Positions 16,267 through 24,104 of a DNA stretch of 45,249 nucleotides are shown piece by piece. The notes beneath the pieces were generated by a model that saw only the letters and a program-made list of their open reading frames with translations, was not told the origin of the DNA and did no database searches. How positions within the stretch are numbered: position 1 is the stretch's first letter; the number at the start of each line of letters is the position of its first letter. This stretch comes from WGAB01 sp964406105 (lineage in GTDB: Bacteria; Hydrothermota; Hydrothermia; WGAB01). The stretch is from assembly GCA_964406105.1 (NCBI GenBank), contig CAYOQK010000019.1, positions 1-45,249 on the forward strand, given 5' to 3'. The translations under genes were made by a program, and so were the position numbers.

Positions 16267-17223
16267 ATGACGCTCTTCGTGCCGCATTTGAAAACCGAAG
16301 GGGAACCGAAAAAGTACGACTTCATCGTGATCGGCGGCGGCCCTGCAGGCCTGGAGGCCGCCATCTATGCCACCCGCTCCGGCCTCAAAACCCTGGTGCT
16401 GGAAAAGAACATCGCCGGCGGCCTGGTGGATGAAAACCCGCTGGTGGAAAACTACCTGGGGTTCAAAAGCATCAAGGGCTCTGACCTCGCCCGCACCTTT
16501 AAGCATCACGCCCTGGAGTACGCCGAGATCCACGAGATGGAGGAAGTCAAAGAAGTACGGGCCGAGGGGAATCTGTACCGGGTGATCACCGAGATGGGCG
16601 AATACCTGGCCGAGGCCATCCTGTTCGCCACCGGTACCACCCACAAACACCTGGGGATCCCCGGCGAAAAGGAGTACTACGGCAAAGGCGTTTCCTACTG
16701 CGTGACCTGCGATGGCTACATCTTCAAGGACAAACGGGTGGCCATCATCGGCGGAGGCAACTCTGGCGCCATTGCCGCCATCACCATGAAGGAAATCAGC
16801 CCCGAGGTCACCGTCATTGAGTTCATGGACCGCTGGATGTGCGAGGATTCCTACCGCAAAAAGATTGAGGAACTGGGCATCCGCTACCTCATGAACTCCA
16901 TGGCCACCGAAATCCTGGGCGACGGCTCCAAGGTTACAGGGATCCGCATCAAAAACCGCTCCACGGGCGAGGAGACCGAGATGCCGGTGGATGGCGTATT
17001 CATCTACGTGGGTTTGGTGCCGCAAACCCAGGTGGCCCAACGCCTCGGGGTTAAAACCGACGAAAAGGGCTACGTCATCGCGGATCGGTACCAGCGCACC
17101 AACCTGCCCCGGGTGTACGCAGCCGGGGACATCGTTTCCGGCAACTTTGCCCAGATCGCCGTGGCCGTGGGGCAGGGCGCAGTGGCTGCCTTGGCTGCAT
17201 ACGAGGATCTACGACTGAAGTAA
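16267..17223 (+). CDS. trxB: Thioredoxin-reductase-like FAD disulfide oxidoreductase
   Basis: A 318-aa flavoprotein. The ATG at 16267 is preferred over the in-frame GTG at 16258 because AAAGGAGG (16251-16258) overlaps that GTG and lies 8 nt before the ATG. Features in order: FAD motif V-I-G-G-G-P-A-G (about 20-27), redox pair C145-V-T-C148 in the NAD(P)H domain, second dinucleotide motif I-G-G-G-N-S-G, and C-terminal A-A-G-D-I FAD motif. The usual NADPH phosphate-binding H-R-R-x-x-x-R is absent; the equivalent stretch reads F-M-D-R-W-M-C-E-D. The electron donor may therefore be NADH or something else. It probably reduces thioredoxin-like proteins. Confidence 0.85.
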   Translation: MTLFVPHLKTEGEPKKYDFIVIGGGPAGLEAAIYATRSGLKTLVLEKNIAGGLVDENPLVENYLGFKSIKGSDLARTFKHHALEYAEIHEMEEVKEVRAEGNLYRVITEMGEYLAEAILFATGTTHKHLGIPGEKEYYGKGVSYCVTCDGYIFKDKRVAIIGGGNSGAIAAITMKEISPEVTVIEFMDRWMCEDSYRKKIEELGIRYLMNSMATEILGDGSKVTGIRIKNRSTGEETEMPVDGVFIYVGLVPQTQVAQRLGVKTDEKGYVIADRYQRTNLPRVYAAGDIVSGNFAQIAVAVGQGAVAALAAYEDLRLK

Positions 17224-17249
17224 TCCACCCCCAAACCGGAGGGAGGCCC

Positions 17250-17351
17250 ATGTCCTTCTGGACCTGGTTCTGGGTGGTGGGGACCTGGTTCCTGTTCCTG
17301 GTCCTCACCTTAGTGTACTACTGGAAAGCCGGGGAGGAGGCCCATGAATAG
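17250..17351 (+). CDS. 33-aa symporter small accessory protein
   Basis: A tiny gene: ATG at 17250, 8 nt after a GGAGGGAGG ribosome binding site, 33 codons to the TAG at 17349-17351. The product is one Trp/Phe/Val/Leu-rich membrane helix (M-S-F-W-T-W-F-W-V-V onward) with a short acidic tail (A-G-E-E-A-H-E). The stop overlaps the start of the SSS symporter by 8 nt, so the two are translationally coupled. Single-helix peptides encoded immediately before solute:sodium symporters are known as symporter small accessory proteins; the position and form fit that family. Its role, probably stabilising the transporter, is inferred. Confidence 0.75.
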   Translation: MSFWTWFWVVGTWFLFLVLTLVYYWKAGEEAHE

Positions 17352-18783
17352 CATCTTGGTGGGGCTCATCGGCTACTTGGTGCTGGTGCTGGTGGTGGGC
17401 TTCGTCACCTACCGCTTCATGGGCACCCTGGACGACTTCCTCTTGGGTGGTCGCCGGCTCGGGGCCGCCCTCATCGCCTTCTCCGAACGCGCCTCTGGGG
17501 AAAGCGCCTGGTTCCTGCTGGGGCTCCCAGGCCTCGCCTTCGTGAGCGGCTTCTCGGCCTACTGGACCGTCATTGGCTGCGCCGCGGGCATCTTCCTCAC
17601 CTGGACCCTGATCGCCAAACGCCTGCGGGTGGCCACAGGACGGTACGGTGCCCTCACCATTCCCGACTATCTGGAGGCTCGCTTCCAAGACCAAAGCCAC
17701 CTGCTCCGCATCGTGGCCACCCTCATCATCCTGGTGTTCTACACCGTGTACCTGGGAGCCCAGTTCATCGGCGCGGGTAAGGTCCTCAACGCCACCTTCG
17801 GGCTGGACACCCGCACCGGCATGATCCTGGGCGCCCTGGTGGTCATGTTCTACACCTTCATGGGCGGGTTCCTGGCCGTGGTGTGGACCGATCTGATCCA
17901 GGGCCTCTTGATGGTGTTCGTGGCCGTGGTGCTGCCCGTGCTGGGTATCCTGGAGATCGGAGGCTGGCACACCGTGGTCCAAAACCTCCAGAACCTGAAC
18001 CCTGCCCTGCTGGATATCGGCGGAGGCAAAACCGGCCAAGCCCTCCTGCTGGGCCTGGTGATTGGGAGCCTGGGCATTGGCCTGGGCTACATGGGCCAAC
18101 CCCACCTGCTGGTTCGGTATATGGCCATCAAATCGGCCCACGAGGTGCGGCGAGGGGTGCTGGTGGCCATGCTCTGGGTACTGCTCGCTTACTGGGGCGC
18201 GGCCCTCATCGGCATTGTGGGCGTGGCATACTTGGGCCCCCATGGTGTGGCCGATCCAGAACACCTCATGCCCCATCTGGCCCGGGTGCTCTTCCCCGGA
18301 TGGTTTGCGGGCATCGTGATCTCCGGGGCCATCGCCGCCATGATGTCCACCGCCGATTCCCAACTGTTGGTGGTCACCTCAGCCGTGGTGGAGGACATCT
18401 ACCGGAAACTCATGAACGCCGCCGCCTCCCAGCGCACCTTGGTGGTCCTCTCGCGGGCGGTTACCGTGGTGGTCACGGTCCTGGCCCTCCTGTTGGCCGT
18501 CTATGCCAAGCAACTCATCTATTGGTTGGTGCTCTATGCTTGGGCAGGCCTGGGTGCGAGCTTCGGACCCGCGATCCTGCTGTCGCTCTGGTGGAAACGC
18601 GTCACCCGGGCCGGCGTGTTGGCTGGGCTGATCACTGGCACCGTGGTGACCCTGGTGTGGTACAACGTGCCGGCTCTAAAGGGGCTGGTGTATGAACTGG
18701 TACCGGCCTTCTTGGCCAGCCTGCTCGCCGTGTGGCTCGTGAGCTTGGCCACCCAAGCCCCGGAGGCCCGCCCAGCCTCCTGA
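17344..18783 (+). CDS. Sodium:solute symporter (SSS/PutP family)
   Basis: A 479-aa transporter with about 13 hydrophobic helices. The family features G-R-R-L-G (about 36-40), S-G-E-S-A-W-F-L-L-G-L-P-G (about 52-64) and I-S-G-A-I-A-A-M-M-S-T-A-D-S-Q-L (about 322-337, with the Ser/Thr residues expected at the second sodium site) are present. The overall layout is closest to the proline/pantothenate branch, but the substrate cannot be read from the sequence. It overlaps the 33-aa accessory gene by 8 nt. The next gene, the sirtuin, starts 11 nt after its stop. Confidence 0.88.
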   Translation: MNSILVGLIGYLVLVLVVGFVTYRFMGTLDDFLLGGRRLGAALIAFSERASGESAWFLLGLPGLAFVSGFSAYWTVIGCAAGIFLTWTLIAKRLRVATGRYGALTIPDYLEARFQDQSHLLRIVATLIILVFYTVYLGAQFIGAGKVLNATFGLDTRTGMILGALVVMFYTFMGGFLAVVWTDLIQGLLMVFVAVVLPVLGILEIGGWHTVVQNLQNLNPALLDIGGGKTGQALLLGLVIGSLGIGLGYMGQPHLLVRYMAIKSAHEVRRGVLVAMLWVLLAYWGAALIGIVGVAYLGPHGVADPEHLMPHLARVLFPGWFAGIVISGAIAAMMSTADSQLLVVTSAVVEDIYRKLMNAAASQRTLVVLSRAVTVVVTVLALLLAVYAKQLIYWLVLYAWAGLGASFGPAILLSLWWKRVTRAGVLAGLITGTVVTLVWYNVPALKGLVYELVPAFLASLLAVWLVSLATQAPEARPAS

Positions 18784-18794
18784 GCAACGACACC

Positions 18795-19547
18795 ATGGAA
18801 GCCCCAGCCGTACACCGGGCCGCAGAGATCCTGCGGTCGGCTCGGTACCTCCTGGTGCTCACCGGGGCTGGCATCTCCGCCGAGAGCGGCATCCCCACCT
18901 TCCGCGGGGGCAAAGACGGCCTGTGGAACCGGTACGACCCCCAAGAACTCGCCACCCCCGAAGCCCTGCACCGCAACCCCCGCCTGGTGTGGGAATGGTA
19001 CAACTGGCGGCGAAGCCTCATCCTCAAGGCCCACCCCAACCCTGGACACCGGGCCCTGGTGGACCTGGAGCAGCGCTTTGGCTCCCGGTTCCTGCTGGTC
19101 ACCCAAAACGTGGACGGACTCCACCAGCAGGCAGGCAGCCAGCGCCTCGTGGAGATCCACGGCAACATCTTCCGAGAACGCTGTGTTCGGTGTGGACTGG
19201 AACGGGAAAACCGCACCGTGTACCCCGAGGACACCCTGCCACCCCGCTGCCCGCGCTGTGGTGGACTCCTGCGGCCCGGGGTGGTGTTCTTCGGGGAAAC
19301 GCTCCCCGAAGATGCCCTGAGCCAGGCCTTCGCAGCAGCCCAACGGGCCGATGTCATCTTAGTGGTGGGAACCTCTGCCGTGGTGTACCCGGCTGCGGCC
19401 CTGCCCTACGAGGTGAAGAACCACGGCGGCCGGATTGTGGAGATCAATCCCCAGTCTACCCCCTTGAGTCCGCTGGCGGAGGTAAGCCTTCACGCCCCTG
19501 CAGGCCAGGCCCTGCCCGAACTGGTGCGGGCTCTTTCGGATTCCTGA
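18795..19547 (+). CDS. cobB: Sir2-family NAD-dependent protein deacylase
   Basis: A 250-aa sirtuin that removes acyl groups from protein lysines, using NAD. The ATG at 18795 just after the symporter stop was chosen because G-A-G-I-S-A-E-S-G-I-P (NAD site) then lies at the usual distance from the N-terminus. Other marks are T-Q-N-V-D-G-L-H, the catalytic H122 in E-I-H-G-N, and a zinc site of two cysteine pairs (C-V-R-C and C-P-R-C). The pair Y69/R72 (W-Y-N-W-R) matches the Y-x-x-R of class III sirtuins, which accept succinyl or malonyl groups. There is no clear ribosome binding site; translation may couple to the symporter. Confidence 0.9.
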   Translation: MEAPAVHRAAEILRSARYLLVLTGAGISAESGIPTFRGGKDGLWNRYDPQELATPEALHRNPRLVWEWYNWRRSLILKAHPNPGHRALVDLEQRFGSRFLLVTQNVDGLHQQAGSQRLVEIHGNIFRERCVRCGLERENRTVYPEDTLPPRCPRCGGLLRPGVVFFGETLPEDALSQAFAAAQRADVILVVGTSAVVYPAAALPYEVKNHGGRIVEINPQSTPLSPLAEVSLHAPAGQALPELVRALSDS

Positions 19548-19567
19548 TGGTATAAGGGGCTCTTCGC

Positions 19568-19596
19568 TTGCATTCCAGAGGGGCCGTGGTTAAGAT
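19568..19596 (+). promoter_or_regulatory. Promoter giving a leaderless nfeD mRNA
   Basis: TTGCAT (19568-19573) and TAAGAT (19591-19596) are spaced by 17 nt. The GTG start of nfeD is at 19603, just 6 nt after the -10, where transcription itself should begin. Confidence 0.7.
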
Positions 19597-19602
19597 TGGG
19601 GC

Positions 19603-20916
19603 GTGGGATCCTTAGGGTTAGCCCTGGGCCTGTTTCTGGCTCCACTCCTGGCGGATACGATCAGCACCTCTCCGCCGGCCCAGGTGGAATACGCGGAGGT
19701 GGAAGGGGTTATCGGGCCGGTAACGGCGGAGTTCATCCTCCGGGCCTTGGATCGGGCGGAACGGCGTAGGGCAGACCTGGTGGTCATCGGGTTGGATACT
19801 CCAGGGGGGCTGGACGAATCCATGCGGCTCATCGTTAAACGCATCCTTCAAAGCCGGGTGCCGGTGGTGGTGTACGTGTCGCCTCCTGGCGCCCGGGCTG
19901 CGTCGGCCGGCGTGTTCATCACCCTGGCGGCCCACATTGCGGCCATGGCCCCTGGCACCAACATCGGTGCTGCCCATCCGGTGTCCATGGGACAAAAGGC
20001 CGACAGCACCCTGCTGGAGAAGATCACCAACGACGCTGTGGCCTACCTGCGTTCGCTGGCTCGTAAGCGTGGCCGCAACGAGGCCTGGGCCGAAGAGGCC
20101 GTGCGAAAGTCCGTGTCTCTGCCCGCCGAGGAGGCCGTGGCGCAGGGCGTAGTGGACCTGGTGGCCCAGGACTTGCCGGATCTCCTCAAAAGGATCCACG
20201 GCCGACAGGTCATCCTGGACACCGGCGACACTGTCCAGCTTCGGGCTTGGCCCGCCCGGATCCACACGGTAAAAATGGGCCTTCGGGAACGCATTCTGGC
20301 CATCTTAACGAACCCCAACGTGGCCTACATCCTGCTCATCCTGGGCTTTTATGGCCTGTTCTTTGAACTCTCGCATCCGGGGTCCGTGTTGCCCGGTGTG
20401 GCAGGCCTCATCTCGCTGATCCTGGCCTTTTATGCCTTTCAAACGTTGCCGGTGAACTACGCTGGCTTGCTCCTGATCCTGCTGGCCATGATCCTGTTCC
20501 TGGCAGAGATCAAGGTGCAATCCCACGGCCTCCTGGGCCTGGGGGGCGCTGTATCGCTGATCCTGGGGTCCATCATGCTTTTTGACCGAAGTGTGGATTT
20601 CCTGCGGATCTCCTGGTGGACCCTGGGCACCGTGTTGGGGGCCACGCTGCTCTTCTTTCTGGTGCTGTTGGCCAAAGCGGTGCAGGCCCAGCGACGACGC
20701 CCGGTCACCGGGGCCGAGGGCTTGGTGGGCCTGGTGGGAGAGGTGCAAAGGCCCATCCAACCTCCCCAAGAGGGCCTGGTGCTGGTGCATGGAGAACTCT
20801 GGCGTGCCCGGAGCCGTCAACCCTTACACCGGGGACAACGGGTTCGCGTGGTGCAGGTGGAAGGCTTGGTGGTGTGGGTAGAGCCCCTGTCGGAGCCCCC
20901 ACAGCCCCAGGGCTAA
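19603..20916 (+). CDS. nfeD: NfeD-like membrane serine protease
   Basis: A 437-aa protein with a signal or anchor helix (about 1-17), a ClpP-class protease domain (about 25-220), four or so membrane helices (about 235-370) and a C-terminal OB-fold NfeD domain (about 370-430). S101 in A-A-S-A-G and K140 in E-K-I-T-N-D-A form the expected Ser-Lys dyad. L-D-T-P-G-G supplies the oxyanion-side loop. Such proteases cleave hydrophobic regions of stomatin-type membrane proteins; no stomatin gene follows here. Initiation is GTG, apparently leaderless. Confidence 0.9.
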   Translation: MGSLGLALGLFLAPLLADTISTSPPAQVEYAEVEGVIGPVTAEFILRALDRAERRRADLVVIGLDTPGGLDESMRLIVKRILQSRVPVVVYVSPPGARAASAGVFITLAAHIAAMAPGTNIGAAHPVSMGQKADSTLLEKITNDAVAYLRSLARKRGRNEAWAEEAVRKSVSLPAEEAVAQGVVDLVAQDLPDLLKRIHGRQVILDTGDTVQLRAWPARIHTVKMGLRERILAILTNPNVAYILLILGFYGLFFELSHPGSVLPGVAGLISLILAFYAFQTLPVNYAGLLLILLAMILFLAEIKVQSHGLLGLGGAVSLILGSIMLFDRSVDFLRISWWTLGTVLGATLLFFLVLLAKAVQAQRRRPVTGAEGLVGLVGEVQRPIQPPQEGLVLVHGELWRARSRQPLHRGQRVRVVQVEGLVVWVEPLSEPPQPQG

Positions 20917-21060
20917 CGGAACCCACCCAATCCCACTGTAGAAGTTCCACGCCTCTCCAGGTTTTCTTTTGACTCCCACGGCCAGGGGCCTATGAGAAAA
21001 GCCCAACGTTTTTTTGGAAGAAGCTCCCGAGAGGGCCTGGGTTCGGGGGCTCGGGGTCGG

Positions 21061-21089
21061 TTGACCCCTATGGGGGGACCCCGTAAGAT
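21061..21089 (+). promoter_or_regulatory. Promoter giving a leaderless mRNA for the ACT/FBPAP/ATPase operon
   Basis: TTGACC (21061-21066) and TAAGAT (21084-21089) are spaced by 17 nt and the ATG at 21097 follows 7 nt after the -10. A second, weaker candidate pair (TTGACT at 20969 and TATGAG at 20991) lies upstream and would produce a leader. No Shine-Dalgarno precedes 21097. Confidence 0.65.
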
Positions 21090-21096
21090 TTGGCGG

Positions 21097-23004
21097 ATGT
21101 CGGCACACCAGGACGACACTCCGGTTTCCCCGAGGTCCGGAACCGAGAGCGGGCCTTCCCTGTTCCCTCCCCAAATCCCCCCGGCGGAGATCCGCTGGAT
21201 CCAAACCCACTACCCCCAGGTGAAACGGGCCCGGGAACGGCGTCAGAAACAACTCCGTGGGCTTCGGGTACGGCCGGAACCCCCTTCCTCGGAGCTCATC
21301 CAGATCCGGGCATGGTATCCCCGCCGTCCACCGGGCTCCCTGCGGCTTGTGGTATTGGCGCCCGACTGGGCCGGCCTTCTGGATGTCATCACCGGTTGGT
21401 TTCACCGCCGAGGTTACAACATTGAAACCGTGGTGGGCACCGTCTTGAACGGCGTGGGCGTGGTGCACCTGGAGATTCCCCTGGCCAATGAACAGGAAAA
21501 GCAAGCGGTACGCCGTGAACTCCGACGGTTCCGCCGGGTGTTTCAAACCGTGGGCAAAGGGGGAGGTGCCATTCGCCGAATGCTGAGCATCGCCGCCAGC
21601 AAGCTGGAGATCTTTGACCGCATCATCCGAGTGTTCCTCCGGTGGAAGGAAAAGGGTACCGGTGAATATGCCCTGGACGAGAAAACCCTGCAGGACTTGA
21701 TCTCCGAAGAGGGAGAAGCCGTCAAGTTCATCACGGCCCGCACCATTGCATACCTGGAGGAACGGAAACCCGAGGACCTGGCCAAGCAGATCCTCACCAA
21801 CTTTTACTTCCAAAACGTGCTCCGAAGCCAGGGCCGCGGGGTCCTGGTAAAGGCCGAGAACCTTTGGACAGCCGGTGGCTGGCTCACCGGGGTGACCGTG
21901 GCCGGGATGGATACGCACCTCTCCTTGGACGATGTGCTGGAAGCCATCCGGGGCTATTTGCCCCATTTCCACAGGGATTACGACAAACAGTTCATCTCCC
22001 GCGACGGCATCACTGTCGTGCGGGTGGAGTTCACCGACCAAATGGGTCGCCCCTTGCCGGACAACGAGATCCCCCGCTTTGAGCACTACCTTCTGAAGCA
22101 ACTGCGCAAACCGCGCCGACGTGAACGGGTGAATATCCGGTACGGCATAGAACTCCTGGGCCGGGTGGTGATCCCCTCCCTGATCCAGGAGGCCCAGCGG
22201 AGTGGCCTTCCCCAGATCTACTTCCTGCCCGGCCAGGTGACCCCTGAGGAGGTGGAGCTCAAACTGGCCATCGTCAAACCCCTGGAGGAAGGCGAAGGGG
22301 GCGTGCTGGACCGGGTGGGCGATCTTTTGAGCCGCATTGAGGGCATCGCTCTGGTGTCCGAGAAGCCCACCAATCGCAACCGGGGCTGTGCCGTGAAGAT
22401 CCTCACCCTGCGCGCCCAACTCGGCCGGTTCTCCACCGAGGAAGACATCTACTCGGCGGTCAAGGCTGCCCTCAAACGGGTCATGCCGGAGTTCCGCGAC
22501 TTTGACGAGGGCATGCGGAAGTTGGACCGGGCCAAACTGGAACAAGTGGAACGGCTTCTGCAGGTGAGCCGGGAGTCGGATGCCCGGTTCATCCGCGAGT
22601 ACTTCTTCAGCATGGAGGATTTTCACCGGCTCCAAGCGCCGGTGGCCCACATCGTAGAGGAAATCCGCACCGCCCAAAGCACCTTAGAGCGTTTCCAGCG
22701 CCGACGACACCCGGTGATTACCGTTCGCGAAACCCCCTATGCGGTTCTGGTATGCCTGGTGGGGCCCGAGGAGGGCGACCTATACAATAAAACCCTTCAA
22801 CTGGTCACCACCCTGGGCGAAACCGTGATCACCCGGGTGGAGGACTACGGGATTTCCATGTTTACCCTGCTGAAACGCAAGGGCAAACCCACCGCCCGCG
22901 AGGTGCGGACGGCGTTAAAGCCCTTGTTTGCAGAACTCAAGGGATGGGAAGCACGCCTCTTTGAAGAGGATCAGGCAAGAACCAAACGGGAGGTTGTGAC
23001 ATGA
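21097..23004 (+). CDS. Large ACT-domain protein of unknown function
   Basis: A 635-aa soluble protein. The frame is open back to an ATG at 20992, but the promoter at 21061-21089 and the low-complexity residues before M-S-A-H-Q favour the start at 21097. A clear ACT domain occupies about residues 80-150 (L-R-L-V-V-L-A-P-D-W-A-G-L-L-D-V, then R-G-Y-N-I-E-T-V), the fold that binds amino acids and other small ligands. Helical regions with E-A-V-K-F-I-T-A-R-T follow, and a later strand-rich stretch (about 555-615) may be a second ligand domain. I see no catalytic motif. It overlaps the FBP aldolase/phosphatase gene by 4 nt, so it may sense metabolites for that operon. Family not recognised. Confidence 0.6.
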   Translation: MSAHQDDTPVSPRSGTESGPSLFPPQIPPAEIRWIQTHYPQVKRARERRQKQLRGLRVRPEPPSSELIQIRAWYPRRPPGSLRLVVLAPDWAGLLDVITGWFHRRGYNIETVVGTVLNGVGVVHLEIPLANEQEKQAVRRELRRFRRVFQTVGKGGGAIRRMLSIAASKLEIFDRIIRVFLRWKEKGTGEYALDEKTLQDLISEEGEAVKFITARTIAYLEERKPEDLAKQILTNFYFQNVLRSQGRGVLVKAENLWTAGGWLTGVTVAGMDTHLSLDDVLEAIRGYLPHFHRDYDKQFISRDGITVVRVEFTDQMGRPLPDNEIPRFEHYLLKQLRKPRRRERVNIRYGIELLGRVVIPSLIQEAQRSGLPQIYFLPGQVTPEEVELKLAIVKPLEEGEGGVLDRVGDLLSRIEGIALVSEKPTNRNRGCAVKILTLRAQLGRFSTEEDIYSAVKAALKRVMPEFRDFDEGMRKLDRAKLEQVERLLQVSRESDARFIREYFFSMEDFHRLQAPVAHIVEEIRTAQSTLERFQRRRHPVITVRETPYAVLVCLVGPEEGDLYNKTLQLVTTLGETVITRVEDYGISMFTLLKRKGKPTAREVRTALKPLFAELKGWEARLFEEDQARTKREVVT

Positions 23005-24098
23005 AGGTCACACTATCGGTGATCAAGGCCGATATCGGTGGGTATGTTGGGCATTCGGGTATGCACCCCAAGCTGGAGGAGATCGCCAACGAGAAACTCC
23101 GGGAGGCCCAAAGCCAAGGGCTTCTCATTGACTACTTCGTCACCCGGGTGGGCGACGATCTGCAACTCATCATGACCCACACCCAGGGTGAGGACAGCGA
23201 GAAGATCCACCAACTCGCCTGGGATACCTTCCTGGCCTGCACTGAGGAGGCCAAACGCCTCAAACTCTACGGCGCCGGCCAGGACCTGCTGAGCGACTCT
23301 TTTTCCGGCAACGTCAAGGGCATGGGCCCAGGTGTGGCCGAGATGGAAATTGAGGAACGCCCCTCTGAACCCGTGGTGATCTTCATGGCCGACAAGACCT
23401 CCCCTGGCGCCTGGAACCTGGTTCTGTACCGCATCTTCGCCGACCCCACCAACACCGCCGGCCTGGTGATTGACCCCAAGATGCACGATGGCTTCCGCTT
23501 TGAAGTGCTGGACGTGTTTGAAAACAAGGTGGTGAACCTGGACACCCCCGAGGAACTCTACGACCTGTTGGCCCTTATCGGCTCCATTGAGCACTACATC
23601 GTGAAGGCCGTGTACAAGAAAAACGGCGAGATTGCAGCCGTTTCCTCTACCACTAAGCTCTCGCTGATCGCGGGCAAGTACGTGGGCAAGGATGACCCCG
23701 TGCTCATCGTACGGGCCCAGAGCGGTTTCCCTGCGGTGGGCGAGATCTTGGAGGCCTTCGCCCGGCCGCATCTGGTGCCGGGCTTCATGCGGGGATCCCA
23801 CTTCGGCCCCCTGATGCCCGTACCCTTCCACTATTCCAACACCACCCGGTTTGATGGACCGCCCCGGGTGATCGCCGCAGGCTTCCAACTGGCCGACGGC
23901 CGCCTGGTGGGCCCGCGCGATCTCTTTGACGACCCGGCCTTTGACCGGGCCCGCGAACACGCCAACTTCGTGAGCGATTTCCTGCGGCGGATGGGCCCCT
24001 TTGAGCCCCACCGCCTGGGCGAAAAGGAAATGGAATACACCACCCTGCCTTCAGTACTGGAAAAACTGAAGGACAGGTTCAAGAAACTGGAGGAGTAA
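23001..24098 (+). CDS. fbp: Bifunctional fructose-1,6-bisphosphate aldolase/phosphatase
   Basis: A 365-aa class V enzyme that condenses triose phosphates to fructose-1,6-bisphosphate and dephosphorylates it to fructose-6-phosphate, which makes gluconeogenesis one-way. The start motif T-L-S-V-I-K-A-D-I-G-G-Y-V-G-H-S-G is diagnostic. Y227-V-G-K230 matches the Tyr/Schiff-base Lys pair of archaeal enzymes, and metal-binding aspartates are in D-D-L-Q-L-I-M-T-H and D-L-L-S-D. This heat-stable enzyme is typical of archaea and deep-branching thermophilic bacteria and replaces classical FBPases there. Its ATGA overlaps the ACT gene, and GGAGGAG before the next gene links it to ATPase subunit A. Confidence 0.95.
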   Translation: MKVTLSVIKADIGGYVGHSGMHPKLEEIANEKLREAQSQGLLIDYFVTRVGDDLQLIMTHTQGEDSEKIHQLAWDTFLACTEEAKRLKLYGAGQDLLSDSFSGNVKGMGPGVAEMEIEERPSEPVVIFMADKTSPGAWNLVLYRIFADPTNTAGLVIDPKMHDGFRFEVLDVFENKVVNLDTPEELYDLLALIGSIEHYIVKAVYKKNGEIAAVSSTTKLSLIAGKYVGKDDPVLIVRAQSGFPAVGEILEAFARPHLVPGFMRGSHFGPLMPVPFHYSNTTRFDGPPRVIAAGFQLADGRLVGPRDLFDDPAFDRAREHANFVSDFLRRMGPFEPHRLGEKEMEYTTLPSVLEKLKDRFKKLEE

Positions 24099-24104
24099 CT
24101 TCGG

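Noticed and set aside
20992..21096. Upstream ATG of the ACT protein
   Set aside because: The extension is low-complexity and contains the promoter TTGACC-17-TAAGAT; kept only as an alternative.
20824..22677. 617-codon open frame antisense to the ACT gene
   Set aside because: His/Gly/Pro-rich with no recognisable domain; the plus strand has promoter, start and an ACT domain. High GC content keeps the opposite frame open.
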